Source of the DNA: Anopheles merus
Taxonomy: Eukaryota > Arthropoda > Insecta > Diptera > Culicidae
Assembly: GCF_017562075.2 (NCBI RefSeq)
Contig: NC_054082.1
Location: 34,131,148 to 34,195,147 of the forward strand
Length of the DNA: 64,000 bases
Direction: 5' to 3'
Shown here: positions 34,375 to 45,798 of the stretch, piece by piece
Layout of the letters: every line of letters begins with the position of its first letter
Position numbering within the stretch: the first letter of the stretch is position 1
The notes under the pieces: model-generated
Seen by the model: the letters and a program-made list of their open reading frames with translations, nothing else
Told to the model about the DNA's origin: nothing
The model's database searches: none
Translations under genes and position numbers: made by a program

Positions 34375-35856
34375 CTAGAACCCGGACGATGCCATCATGA
34401 TGCCCCCGTTCGTGCCGTTCTCCCGCGCGCCCCAGTCCGGAAACATCGAGCTGCTGCGCGTGATCGTCGGCGGCTGGGCGAGCCGGGGCAGCGTTTCCCG
34501 CGCCGGGTAGTAGACGATCGGGCCGGGCGACGGGGCCCGGGTGCTGCGGACCGTCGTGCGGATCGTGCGCATGCTACAGTTGCTCAGCTTGGTCGAGGTG
34601 CTGCGCGTGGTGCCGACGCGCTGAAACCGGCCCGAGTTGCGGTTGCTGGCGTCTCCGTTCGAGAAGGAGCTGTCGTCGTGTATAAGACCGTCGTCCGGTG
34701 ACTGGCGGCCGCGGGGTTTGCAAAAAAGCAGCAGAAAGATGCGCTTGAACTTCTCGCCAAAGATGACGTAGATGAAGAAGTTGACGCTCGAGTTGATCGT
34801 GACGAGCAGGTTCGACACCTTCACCATGTACTCGATGATCACGCTGTAGAACGCCTCGACGATGTTGATCATCATGGCGGGCAGGTTGCAGAGCAGAAAG
34901 ACGATCACCACGCAGATCAGCATGGTCGCGAGACCGATCTCGCGCTTCTCCGACCGGGACAGCCGCTGGCGCTCCTTGTTCGCCCGGCGCACCTGCCGGT
35001 AGATCATCAGGTTGAAGAACGAGATCAGGCTGAACGGCAGGAAGTAGACGAAGATCATGTACAGCCAGTGGATGTACACCTTGATGTACGTCTCGTTCGT
35101 GCGCATGTCCGACGCTTTGACGCAGTAGATCGTCAGCCCGGTGTCCGGGTGGGTGGAGGAGATCAGCGTCACCTCCCAGAACCGGGGCAGATTGTACAGG
35201 ATCGAGAAGACCAGTATGCCCACCACGTACAGCCGGGCCCGGCCGTACGTGCAGAGGGCGCGCGCCCGCAGCGGATGGCAGACGGCCACGTACCGCTCGA
35301 GCGTGACCGTGAGCGTCAGGTAGACGCTCGCCGTCTGGGCGATCATCGCCAGCGGGTAGACGACGAGCGAAATCTTCGGAAAGATCTGATAGTGATAGTA
35401 GTACAGGTAGCCGGTGTGCGGGTAGATCGCGCACAGGCCGAAGATCAGCACGGAGGTAAGGATCAGCACCGTATCACAGCGGGCCAGCCCGATCAGCAGG
35501 TAGTTGATGCTGGAGCGCATCTGCGGCCGGGACAGGATGACCATCGAGAAGATGTTCCCGAGGATGCCGATCAGCGCGACGATGTTCATCACCACACCGC
35601 TGATCCAGAACTCGAACTCCACCAGCAGCTCGTTGGGCAGGTAGTCGTCGTAGCAGGACACGACCGTCAGCACGCTCTCGTTCGTGGCGCCGACCATCCG
35701 CGCGGTCAGGTTGCCGACCAGCGCGGACTCCTCGCCCGGGCTGCCGGGGCCGGTGCCGCCAATGCCGCTGCCGACGCCGCCGCTGCTGCTGCTGCTGCTG
35801 CTCCCATTGCCAAGCAGTAGGTGCCGCACCTCATAGTCCAGGCTCGACGCGTTCAT
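34375..35856 (-). CDS. FMRFaR: FMRFamide receptor (class A GPCR), complete
   Basis: A plasma-membrane G-protein-coupled receptor for FMRFamide-related neuropeptides, which act on heart, gut and muscle in insects. The 493-residue single exon begins with an extracellular domain carrying sequons at Asn2, Asn17, Asn48 and Asn58 and a serine run. Seven hydrophobic segments follow at about 84-108, 115-142, 160-185, 207-226, 258-282, 306-333 and 346-365. Visible signatures: GN at 99-100, LARCD with Asp127, ERY at 186-188, ECL2 Cys244, and NFFIY (358-362) in place of NPxxY. The cytoplasmic tail has a RAPSPGPIVYYPARE block and ends SSGF, both features I recall from the Drosophila FMRFamide receptor. 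The start ATG has A at -1 and -3. No break is seen. Coding GC content is very high. Confidence 0.95.
   Translation of the reverse strand: MNASSLDYEVRHLLLGNGSSSSSSSGGVGSGIGGTGPGSPGEESALVGNLTARMVGATNESVLTVVSCYDDYLPNELLVEFEFWISGVVMNIVALIGILGNIFSMVILSRPQMRSSINYLLIGLARCDTVLILTSVLIFGLCAIYPHTGYLYYYHYQIFPKISLVVYPLAMIAQTASVYLTLTVTLERYVAVCHPLRARALCTYGRARLYVVGILVFSILYNLPRFWEVTLISSTHPDTGLTIYCVKASDMRTNETYIKVYIHWLYMIFVYFLPFSLISFFNLMIYRQVRRANKERQRLSRSEKREIGLATMLICVVIVFLLCNLPAMMINIVEAFYSVIIEYMVKVSNLLVTINSSVNFFIYVIFGEKFKRIFLLLFCKPRGRQSPDDGLIHDDSSFSNGDASNRNSGRFQRVGTTRSTSTKLSNCSMRTIRTTVRSTRAPSPGPIVYYPARETLPRLAQPPTITRSSSMFPDWGARENGTNGGIMMASSGF
35780..35806. repeat. (GCT)n tract coding for serine in the receptor N-terminus
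   Basis: About seven GCT units on the plus strand read AGC on the gene strand and encode part of the serine run at residues 19-24. Length variation here would change the extracellular tail without shifting frame. Confidence 0.8.
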
Positions 35857-38030
35857 TGTGAGCGCTCCGTGTGCGATGCCGCGTGCATTGACGCTTGCGT
35901 GTATTTTTTTTTCGTTTCGTTACTGTTCACTGCACCAAGTACGGTTTCTAATAGTTTCTACACTGTGCGTTTCGAGAGAACTCTGTCACTAGGCGGCTCG
36001 ACACAGTTCGTTCCATACCGCGGACGTTCGATGCGACCGATGGTACACCTTGCTTTTCTCCTTCTCCTTTTTTTTGATGCTCTTTTCACTGGCTGTTTGA
36101 GTATGGTAAAAACACGCACAAACACAAACACACAATTTCACTGTGTCCGTGCAACCGCGGTGAAGCACAGGTCCAACCACCAGCAGAGCCCTTCCAGTGG
36201 CAATCTGTTCGCTGTCCACCTCATGACGGCGGTGGTGCGCTGCGGGCGAGATGAAATGGGAAAAAAGAAAAGCTATAAGTGTACATCATCTATCGGGGGG
36301 ATCAAGGGAGCAGGGGGGGCAGAGAAAAACCGAAAAACCTGTTTGCTTTATGCGACGGAAAATTATGGAATTAAACAAGCGTAAAATTGAAACCTTTTTT
36401 CCCGAAACAAAAAAAAAAACAGCATCCATTTCTGTCCTGTCGCTATTGCGCGAGCTTTGTGTCATTTTTTTTTTGCTCGTCCTTATATCGTACGACTTGT
36501 TTAAACATTGTCCTTGAAGCTCTCAGACCCTACTATCCCCCTCCCATGAGTGCAAAATGGGACGGAACGTGTCACTCGACTGGGTACTTGCCCGCTCTCT
36601 GGACGCTGCTTAAAAGCACCCCAACACACTGGCGTGTCGTGTGAGCAACCGTGACCATCATACCGAGCGCGTCCAGAGGACTCAGTTGTCGGGCAACAGT
36701 ATGACCATGAGTACAATGAATTTGCAACGAATGTGAAGTGTGTTTACAGTGCATCGAACGAAATCGACCACCGCAATGCTTTTTGGCGGAAACGTGGAAA
36801 ACTTCCATTTTTCGCTGACACCAATAGTACAAGCGTGTATGTTTGTGTGTGTGTGCGTGTGGTTGATAAATCCTTCCCAAATTACCAGCAGCAGGTCCGG
36901 CTTGAATAATAATGCGGCGTCCACTTGGATAATGATGATTGTGTTCCTGTTTTTTGCTTTGTTTTGCAACGCTTAACCTCATTGCATGTGCGTTGTTCGA
37001 CGGGTTAAAAAAAATTATAAATTTCGAAAGTCAGATGAATAAAATCAAGCTGCTCAGAATAATGCATGAGCTGTGCGATTTCTGCTTGATTTTTATGGCT
37101 GCAAGCAACAGCAACCGAATCGGGTCGGGTTTCACGGGAGGTTTCATGTTTCATGCTCGTTCCGTGGATTATGTCGATTCGTGTTGTCCTGCACACCCAG
37201 CACATATCCAGCCCATTACGCGCCGTTTTGTTCTGTGCTTCCATCACAATTTTGCAGTCCGTTTTTTGTCGGCCCCTTGGTCGCTCAAAATGCATCTCAT
37301 TACGCGCGTTTTCAGGCGAACTTTCACGGGTGGGACAAGTGCGTCTTTAACGGCTACAAAAAGTGTACTAAAAATAAATGCAAACAAACGCAACGGAGCC
37401 GTCGCGCACTGGTGACGGATAGCAGACCGACCGAGGAAGCGAAACCCGCGAGCAACCTCCCCCCCCTCCCCCTCTCGTCAGCATGGAAAGGATGCAGGAA
37501 GGAGGTGGGAACATTAGACGGGAAAAAACACTCGTGCTTAAGCGGCACTTTAGCACCCTTTGTAGCATTGCGCGCCCACTACAAAGCGCCCAGTTTTGTC
37601 ATCTTCCATTGCCCCCCGGGTGTGTGTGTGTGTGGGTGGGCCTCGTCGCTATGATGAGGATGTTTTATTGTCGGTGAGAAAAGTGTCCAGCAAGCGTACG
37701 GGGCACGCTTGTGGCGGGGCGGGAAGGCTACCGTTTCCGGTTGCTGCAACTGGCCCGGTGCAGGAAATGGTGTCGTAAATGATGATAGAGTAAGGAACCA
37801 GAGTCGTTACCACTTTGCGGGCAAGGGAAGGGGATGCGATGGGTTTACAGGTTGCAAATATCTCTACGCTACTGTGGTGGCTCGTTCATTTCTTATCCGA
37901 CGCGTTAATGAGCGGTAAAGAAGGGAGCTTTCTCTGCTTAGCTTCTGGTGCGATGTTTCGCGCTAGCCAATGTGCTGGAAGTGTCAGTCATGTGTGCGAA
38001 TGTTTAAATATATTCATTTGGTACGCATAC
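35857..38030. other. Upstream region of the FMRFamide receptor
   Basis: This must include the receptor's 5' UTR and promoter, and possibly non-coding upstream exons. I see no protein gene. Simple CA/GT tracts occur near 36,116-36,132, 36,842-36,862 and 37,620-37,634. Confidence 0.45.
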
Positions 38031-39239
38031 TAGGGTAAATTTACCAATAGTGTGCAATTTTTAGTGGGAAAGATGTGTTTTAATGGACTTTAAGTGGCAG
38101 GAAGGACAATTTCTGTATATTTTAACAAATAGCAATTGGAATATGTTTTATCTCCGCAATCACAACCATTTTTATTATGAAACGTCATTGCTTCGTTGTA
38201 CCTATAATGGTGGTATGGTTCCTACAGTCGTCGTATTGTGTTCCTATAGTAGTGGTAAAACAAAAAAAACAAACTTTGCGAAACCTTTACTGACGAGTGA
38301 AATTCTTATTATTTTTATTAATTGAAAAATTTAATTTTGTGGTCAGCTTTTATTTATTTGCTCCTGAGTTCAGTGTTTATATTAGTTAGGAATCTAGTAT
38401 CTAGTAGTCTAGTAAAGTTATAGAGGCCAGCAGGGCTAGATAACTTTGTTAAATAAATAAACAAAAAAAATAAGATACCTCCAAAACAGTATATAATATC
38501 AATAAAACTTAGTTTGGAAGCTGTGTTCGTATGACTAGCAAGGATTACTGCGATAATAATGATTTCTTTCATAATTTGATCGTAAAAAAATGTATAAAAT
38601 TTATTGATGAAACTATTGACTAAAGTACTGCATCATACCTGTCGTCAACAAACACTCTGCTTGATTTGAAGTCAATTTTTCTTTCAGCCAAATAAGCGAA
38701 TTTTGGCCTTTTTTTTGGTAAACTACCTACAGAAAACTCATTTCTGTTGCTTATTTTAGTGAAAACAGTACGACATGTCAAAAATATCCGCGAAAAAATC
38801 TCAAATGACTTGTTTTTATTGATTTTATGACTATAACCACTGTAGGAACATGCCTGTTTATTGTATCTATAATGACACTACGGTAAAAAAAACACTTATA
38901 AATGCATAAATATGGTAAAAAAGCAAATAATTTTAGTACAACAAATACAATTCTTTGCAATTTTGTTGAAAAACTAGCAATTGCATGACTATGTGGTCAT
39001 TTAGAACGTTAACAGAAATACGAGTTTCGTTATGAAATCCTACCGATTTTGGAAAAATTTTGACACATTTAACAAAATGATGGATTTTTCGGTCACTAAG
39101 TAACGGAATGGCCCCATTTATCTTTTAAACCCTTTGTAAAACGCTAAAGAACATTTCACACTAACATAAATAACATAATTAATTTGCCGTATGGACCGCA
39201 TTTTAGTGTAATACCACCACTATAGCTACGTTTACCCTA
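38031..39239. mobile_element. TA-flanked fold-back DNA element, 1.21 kb
   Basis: The ends form imperfect 22-base inverted repeats (18 of 22), both starting TAGGGTAAA. The outer TA fits a TA target duplication. A second inverted pair lies inside: 38,203-38,216 against 39,211-39,224 (13 of 14). A GTTCCTACAG near 38,219-38,228 is inverted near 38,840-38,855. The element is AT-rich and has no transposase frame. Family membership (Tc1/mariner-like) is inferred only from the TA and the ends. Confidence 0.65.
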
Positions 39240-42200
39240 TTACAATTAGTTATTACAATAAGTTTGATATTGTTCAGGTTTACTCTACAATCGAACCCTT
39301 TGTTTGGCTGTGTAAAAACGCTTGTTTCATTTGCTTGTGCATCAAGAATATCTAAATTATTAAACCAAAAAACCCAAAACAACCAACAGATCCTACATTA
39401 CACTGCAAACTTCAACCGTTTGTGGAAAATGTAATTAAAAAACGACGAAAAAAGAGCGCCATTCACCAATGCAAAATTTAATGAGCAACTACAGTTAATG
39501 GGCTATTATGGCAGGCATTATTTCAGAACAAAAAACTGAGCCGTAGCTGAAGAATACGCTTACAGGTGCAGGGCTGCTATACACCTCTTGCCTACTGTTT
39601 AATTCACCTTTTTGGTGAAATTCCAGCAAATAGCATTGCAGCTTAAACAGAATCGCGGCAGAATGGGGGGAGGGAAGAAATCTTTCATTCACCCAAAAGC
39701 ACGCCGGTATTGTGTTTAACTTTCGCTGCCCCTTACGCTAGCTGCTTTGTGCGCGGTGCCAGCGTGAATGCCTGCCGGCCAGACAGTGCGCCGACAGTTG
39801 GTGCCGCTCGGTACGAAGTTTGCCGTTTGGTTTGCTGTTGTAATTTTATTGTTACAGTCTCGTGCAGTGCCGCGTGAACAACGGGACGGACGGGCACCGC
39901 GTGTAAAACCTGCCCTTGCCGGCGGAAAATGATGCTGAGCAATTGCTCGTCTGCTGTCTGATTGTTGTTGACGCGCACATCACTCGGTGTAGAGGAGATG
40001 GTGGCAAAGGAAAAACAAAAAACTGTCATAATGCTTTCTGCGGAAAGAGCAACTGGTGGAAAGCGAGAGGCACGACACAAGTGGCGAGCTGACGCTTTGG
40101 GTGCAAATTTGCATCCCTGGCAGGTGATTAAAGAACGAGCGGGAAAATAATTAAAAAATGTCTTTCCGAGAGGAATTTCATAAGCGAAACGCTCTGAACT
40201 CCGAAGCCCTCTGCAGCGTCGTATGCTGGAAGCATTGTGAGGAAATGTTTTTGTTTTTCATAACGCTTTTTTTTTCCTTCCAATTGTTCCGGCAGCAGTA
40301 GTTTGGTTTTGCAGCAATAAGATTACGAACTATTTCTCGAACCATTTTGTAACTTAACAAACAATTTCAAATGCCACAATGAACGTGTTACGCGCTTGCT
40401 GCATCAAATCATACTGGTACGGTATTAAGTTTCCGTGATGAAACCGGACGAAAGATGCAATTTTCTTGCTCCAGTTGGTTTGGATTACTCTGTGAAACAA
40501 ATCTTATTAGATGCAACATTTGAAGTCTGCATGTTTCGGCTTAATTTAATTAGCTGTCCTGTTTGACGTCAAGCCCTAATGGACAGCACTAAATGGAGGG
40601 AGTAATTTTCTACCTCTATCTACATTGGAAACAATTTCCTCCGCCTTATCAACTATCTCGTAGCATCGATAACGAGCTACATAAAAGCAGCTAACAGCAA
40701 CATGTAAACGTGCCAAACGGTGAAATTATCGTGGGAAATATTAAAATGCATTATCTGGATACATTGTATGCAAGCTTTCAGGCTGGCAACTTTGACCTGA
40801 TACAGTACAATGAAGGGGAGTTAATGAGTGTGCTCTATACGAAACGCTGCTTTGAAGTTTGATTTCATTTGACTGACGGGAATTAGTTATCCAGCATTAG
40901 TAAACCCAGAGCAATTAGAATTGCAGTGTAGTGGTCAAATATGTCGGAGAAATGTCAAAATACACTTTTATCAGATTTGTAACATGTATTGTTGAATGCT
41001 ATTTTTTTCAAATATTTATAAATTTTATATAAGAATAAATTTTTTGAGTTTTGAACTTTTTTAAACGCATATTAACATATGTTGACTGATACCGTTCAAA
41101 GTGAATGTCTTTCTTTGGTAAAGCGCCAAAAAATGTTCATCCCAAAAATAGGATTTATTTCACTATGTTAACCATGTTGTAACCATTAAGCTGTCTTGAA
41201 ATTTAAATTTGTATTAACTGTTTCATAAATTGAACTAATGAAGTGGAAGTAATGAGTGGAAGATAGGATCATATCGCATAGAATGCAATGCCTTTGTCCA
41301 ATCTCATCATTATTTTTAGCGAACCATGTCTATTTTTGGCACTAAAGTGCCTTGCTCTGTAAAATATTCAGCTAGAATACCTTCTGGACGAACTGTGAAG
41401 GGCATAAATAGCTTTAAAATCAGTATTTTTTAATACCCGTGTTTTTTTCTGCCTAAAGAAAAATAATAATGTTTTTTAAACAGATATGATGTATACTAGA
41501 CCCACATAACTTGATTATGGGAACCTTTCCGTTGTAAGTTCGTAGGCTGAAATTTCAGCCTGTCAGCTGTTTGCATTGTATAGCAGTTTTCGAGCAGCTA
41601 TCTATGGGAGTATAATATACAGGTGGGCTTATCTCAAGGGCTTCTGCTTCTGAATGAAGATTTTAAGAGTGTTTTGAGTATTTGTCAAGCCTCAAGAAAG
41701 CTTGTTTGAACAAAAGTTTTCACCCATCCTGTAAAAAAATGATATTCGAATTTGGTTATAAAAACATACTATGAGACCACCTGGACTACATACACTTTGA
41801 TTCTAGATTCCACCGGGTGATCTCTTTAATGCACCTTGGGGTAAATGTAAACAGCACCGTGTTTTTGAGCAGGTACTCGAATCTAATTCTAGCTTTGAGG
41901 CTAGAATAATCTAGACTCAAATTTGCAGTTTAGTTTTTTGTGTGGTTTTGTATGGAGTGTTTACATGATTTCAGCCTCCAACTGTCAAACTCCAGACAAA
42001 AAACTGACTAGAATCGTGTAGGGCCCCTATTGTGGTTTTACCCATCTCTAGCGTATGAAATACGTTGGCTGTTCCCTTTAAGTGTGCAACAATTGGCAAA
42101 TTATCCTTTTATGAATGCATTGTATAGTAGAACTTCGGCTATTTTCAATATTAAATAATAAAGTTATGAATGAGGAATGGCTTTTTCCGTGCTACAGTGA

Positions 42201-42290
42201 TAAATGTATAAAAATAATGGAGACGCCTGGTACCTAGTACTTTATTAAAACAAATAACTTTAAAATTATCGTTCGTTGACCTTTGCACAG
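39240..42290. other. Gene-free AT-rich region
   Basis: No coding frame of merit. The part from about 40,900 to 42,100 is markedly AT-rich and contains several short palindromes, including GGCTGAAATTTCAGCC at about 41,544-41,559 and an imperfect 52-base dyad at 41,773-41,824. It may be decayed transposon sequence, but I could not define its ends. Confidence 0.5.
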
Positions 42291-42292
42291 CT

Positions 42293-42365
42293 ACATTAAA
42301 TTAAAATTAAAATTAAATTAAATTAAAAAATTAAATTAAATTAAATTAAAAATATTGTTTAATTT
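42293..42365. repeat. (TTAAA)n-type A/T pentamer repeat
   Basis: A run of about 13 imperfect AAATT/TTAAA units with two expansions of the A-run. It is a simple low-complexity repeat. Confidence 0.9.
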
Positions 42366-45300
42366 TTAAACCCGACCATTCTCGTATCGTCTCAAAATCG
42401 AAATTCCAACTAATAATGAAACAAAGCGACCACCATTGTCTTGCTGCAACGTTCAAAGCAAACCAAAACCGCCCGTTGCAGCTCCACAACAACCTACCCC
42501 ATCAAATGAGATCGCTTTGTGTAAGATTGAATTACATTCTACCATTTTCTTGCCATTGCATAGCACATTTTCGTTCCGATGCGTTGTAGCTGTAGAATAC
42601 GGGCGGGCCTCAGTGAATCCCGCTACCCAACACGGATGGATAAACTTTGATCTCGCAACCATAATCAATCCAAACAAAGCATAATGAATCGAACGTACAT
42701 GCGGCCCCTCGACGGCGCTTTTACAATACGCATATGAAAGGTATTGAATTGCGCACGGTCCAGAGTTGAAACGATTCGATTCAACGATGACCTCCGATCA
42801 GGCAAGGCGGCAGGGCGTACGCTTGGGATGCGAACCATCATCCTTATTTTAATTTCGTTTCGACGGGTATTCTTTACGGTGGGATTGGCTTTATAGCGTG
42901 CACGACTCGACGGGTGCTCGACGGGTCCGCTGGCCCGGAACCGGATGATCCTCATCGATCCACGACCGTTGCCGTGACGATACACTGGATGAGTGAGGGT
43001 ATGTGCTGATTGTGTATCGAAATGAATACGATCCAGCCTACCTTCGGGGTGGACTTGCCGGCGAGTATTTGTGCCGGTTTGGTAGGAAATTCCAGTATTT
43101 GCATGCAAATAATCTCACGACGTTCGCCACGGAACACACGTACATGGTGGGTGTGTTTGTGTGTTTCTGCTAACCTTATCTTCGTTCGAAACCATGTCTT
43201 TCTTCCACTTACAGCCAGCTCAAGATTGCTCGCCTATCGCGTGTACCATTATACATGCCAGGGGGCGAGGCGATAAATTTGCCCTCTTTTCCCTCCAAGG
43301 ACTCTCAGGCGCCTTGAAAGAAAGAAAAAAAAAACACACACACACAAGAGTAGGCGAAGGACCTGTTCGGGTCGGAAGTTTACAGCCGGAAGTGCCTCTG
43401 AAATATTGATCGTGAAAATGTTTGATGCCGGTGTGATGGGCTGAGCACATTACGTGGAACAAGAAGAAATTTACCGAGAAAGCGTAAAGAAGCGTAGAGC
43501 ATTTGCCAACATTGCCCCATCATTACCGCACCGCAGTGACAGTCAGTTCAGTCGCATCACGGGGCTCCGCGTGACAAATGAGGTTATGTGTTTGGGGTGT
43601 GAATCGAGGGGCAAGAAAAAAAAAAAGGATTCGGCTCTTCGGGTGAATCTGTTCAAATCGACACTCCTGGAAGCATTTGAACACTCAAGGGGTGGTGGCA
43701 CTCGGTCCTGTCACTCTCGTCCCCCGACCGCTGGTGGTGGTGAAAAAACCACACACTCTTCGGGTTTGCTGTTCGCACTCGAACGCGCTGCCACTGTTCC
43801 CTTTACCATTCAAGATGCATACATTATTTTCGTTACATTATTGGTTCGTGAGTGACAGCTTTAACAGGGGCTCTTGTGCAAAAAAAAAAAAGAGAACGAC
43901 CAAAAAGGTTAAAGTTTCCTCCCTCGCAGCCACTTGTTGAGCGTAGCACGAGTGCCCTGCCCGGCATCATCAAATCTGAGTGGGCTTAACACGTGTTTTG
44001 CCGTTTCATTCGGTGTGGTTTTCCCATTGAAAAGGAGGTTTCTGTTGCGTATTTTTATCTGCAACACCCTTTCTGCAGTGCTTTCGTGCTATAGAAAATG
44101 TTAAATTTATGCCATCAAGCTCAAAAACCCACTAACAATCTAGCGGCTGAGATGTGCGGTTGCGGTGGTTGTTGCTTCGATTGGTTCAATAATGCATGCA
44201 CGCTGGAATTGAATTCGTTAGCACGCTCTCACTCTAGCTTAGCTCTGATTCTGCTGCTGCCTGCTTGCTTGTCTCCCGCGTCCGATCGGCCTGGGCACGT
44301 CCTTGTAGGCTTTTTCGATTCTTGTTACACATTTTTGTAGTGGGTTACACAAGTGAAGTGGGAAGCAAGTGATAAATGCAATACATTTAACAGCAAACAC
44401 GGCGTGGGGTGGGTAGCACACTGCGGTTTACTCGACAATTAGGTATGTGCATTTTATTGAAGAATTATTTCCACCCGGAAACGATGTTGTGCAAATAATT
44501 GCACTCGTTAAGACGTGTGATTACCATTAGCGGGGTACATACTTTACATAAAGCGCGCAATAATGAGGTAGTTTTTCCTGCCGTTTTCCTTTACAGTTAA
44601 TGTTTCTAAAATGGTTCTATTTGTGTAATTGATCGCTATTCATCAGCATACAATCATAGTATAGGGGCTCAGCAGGCGTGACGTGGACGTTGTGGGTTGC
44701 CAACAGATAAATACAAAGCATGGATTTATGTTCTATTATAAATAGACAACTTGTACTTCAAATAGAACAGCCGTTTTCTGTCTGTGTATGTGTGTGGCTG
44801 CAAGTACGGGAAGTAAGCGAAGAACCGACACAACGATAAGCCACTTAGTCTGTAGTTTGGCATCGTATTGTAGAAAGGAAAATCATGTTTCGCACCCGAA
44901 CAAGTTGGAATAAAAAAAGCAGCATCAGCACCTTGAAACTACACAGCAGCAAAGTTAGCAAACACGTTATGTGCGCATCGAAAAAAAGAAAAACAAAGCT
45001 ACCGAGCCAAACTTTGGCCACGGATGAAAAATGGAGATTGAAGCAATACATGAAATAAGCATATTTCCGTCGTTGGTTTCGATACACGCGCTGGTTCTAT
45101 CTTTGTAGCCACCCGCGTGGCAGCTGTGGCCTGCAAGCTGTGGGATCAGGATTAGGACCAGAAAGTGGAATACCGGAAAACGGACGATGTGTACAACACA
45201 GTGCAGCATGGGCAGGTATGAAGAAACTGGTAGCTTCCAAAAAGCACGGCTACACCGAAAGCTGTTTCGGTGGATAATTCTTTCCACTAACAGCTTGCAA

Positions 45301-45779
45301 GAAGGGGAAAGGATCTTCGATAGTGGGTGTGTGTGTGTGTTTTTTTTTGCACTTTTCCGAACTGTTTGGTGCTGTCATGTCATTTTAAACAACCACCCGG
45401 GTCCCCCCCTCCCCCTTCCCCCCCAGTCACACATCCTGACGGTTTCATATCGCGGTCAGAGCAACAGCACGCTGTGTACACGAGCGGATCTATGCAAGAA
45501 TGTGAAACAAGCGTGCCTCTTCGATGGTTTTGGCATTGTTTCGACCCGAAGCTAGTGCTGAGCAGGAAAGCGGGTGTCCGGGGGTTCGTTGGTTGGAATA
45601 TGTACTTGGTTCGCCGAACTGCCATGCACTCTGTTGGTCTATTGAATTTCAACTTGGCAGCTGAGGGAACGCTCACGAGGACAAGGAGATCGATTAGAGC
45701 GAAACATCGGTTTTCGGGAGGGAAGCGGGGAGCTGCGCGACACCGCTGCTTGCATCCATTCCCAGAGCCCAACATGGAT

Positions 45780-45798
45780 TGGGGGGGGGGGGGGGGGG
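45780..45798. repeat. Poly-G run
   Basis: An almost uninterrupted run of about 19 G. Such runs can form G-quadruplexes and are prone to length errors in sequencing and assembly. Confidence 0.85.

Noticed and set aside
34574..35434. 286-codon minus-strand frame over the FMRFamide receptor
   Set aside because: It is a frame-shifted reading of the same strand as the receptor, with Arg/His/Leu/Pro-rich sequence and no family match; the receptor frame carries all the motifs.
35068..35820. 250-codon plus-strand frame over the FMRFamide receptor
   Set aside because: It is antisense to a clear GPCR gene, has no domain, and arises from the high GC content, which removes stop codons from other frames.
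36116..36862. CA/GT tracts upstream of the receptor as a CRISPR-like or regulatory array
   Set aside because: They are ordinary dinucleotide microsatellites without spacers, and the window is eukaryotic.
41826..42030. Possible transposon ends at GGGGTAAATG and GGTTTTACCC
   Set aside because: Only about seven bases match when inverted and no target duplication is visible, so the boundaries are not supportable.
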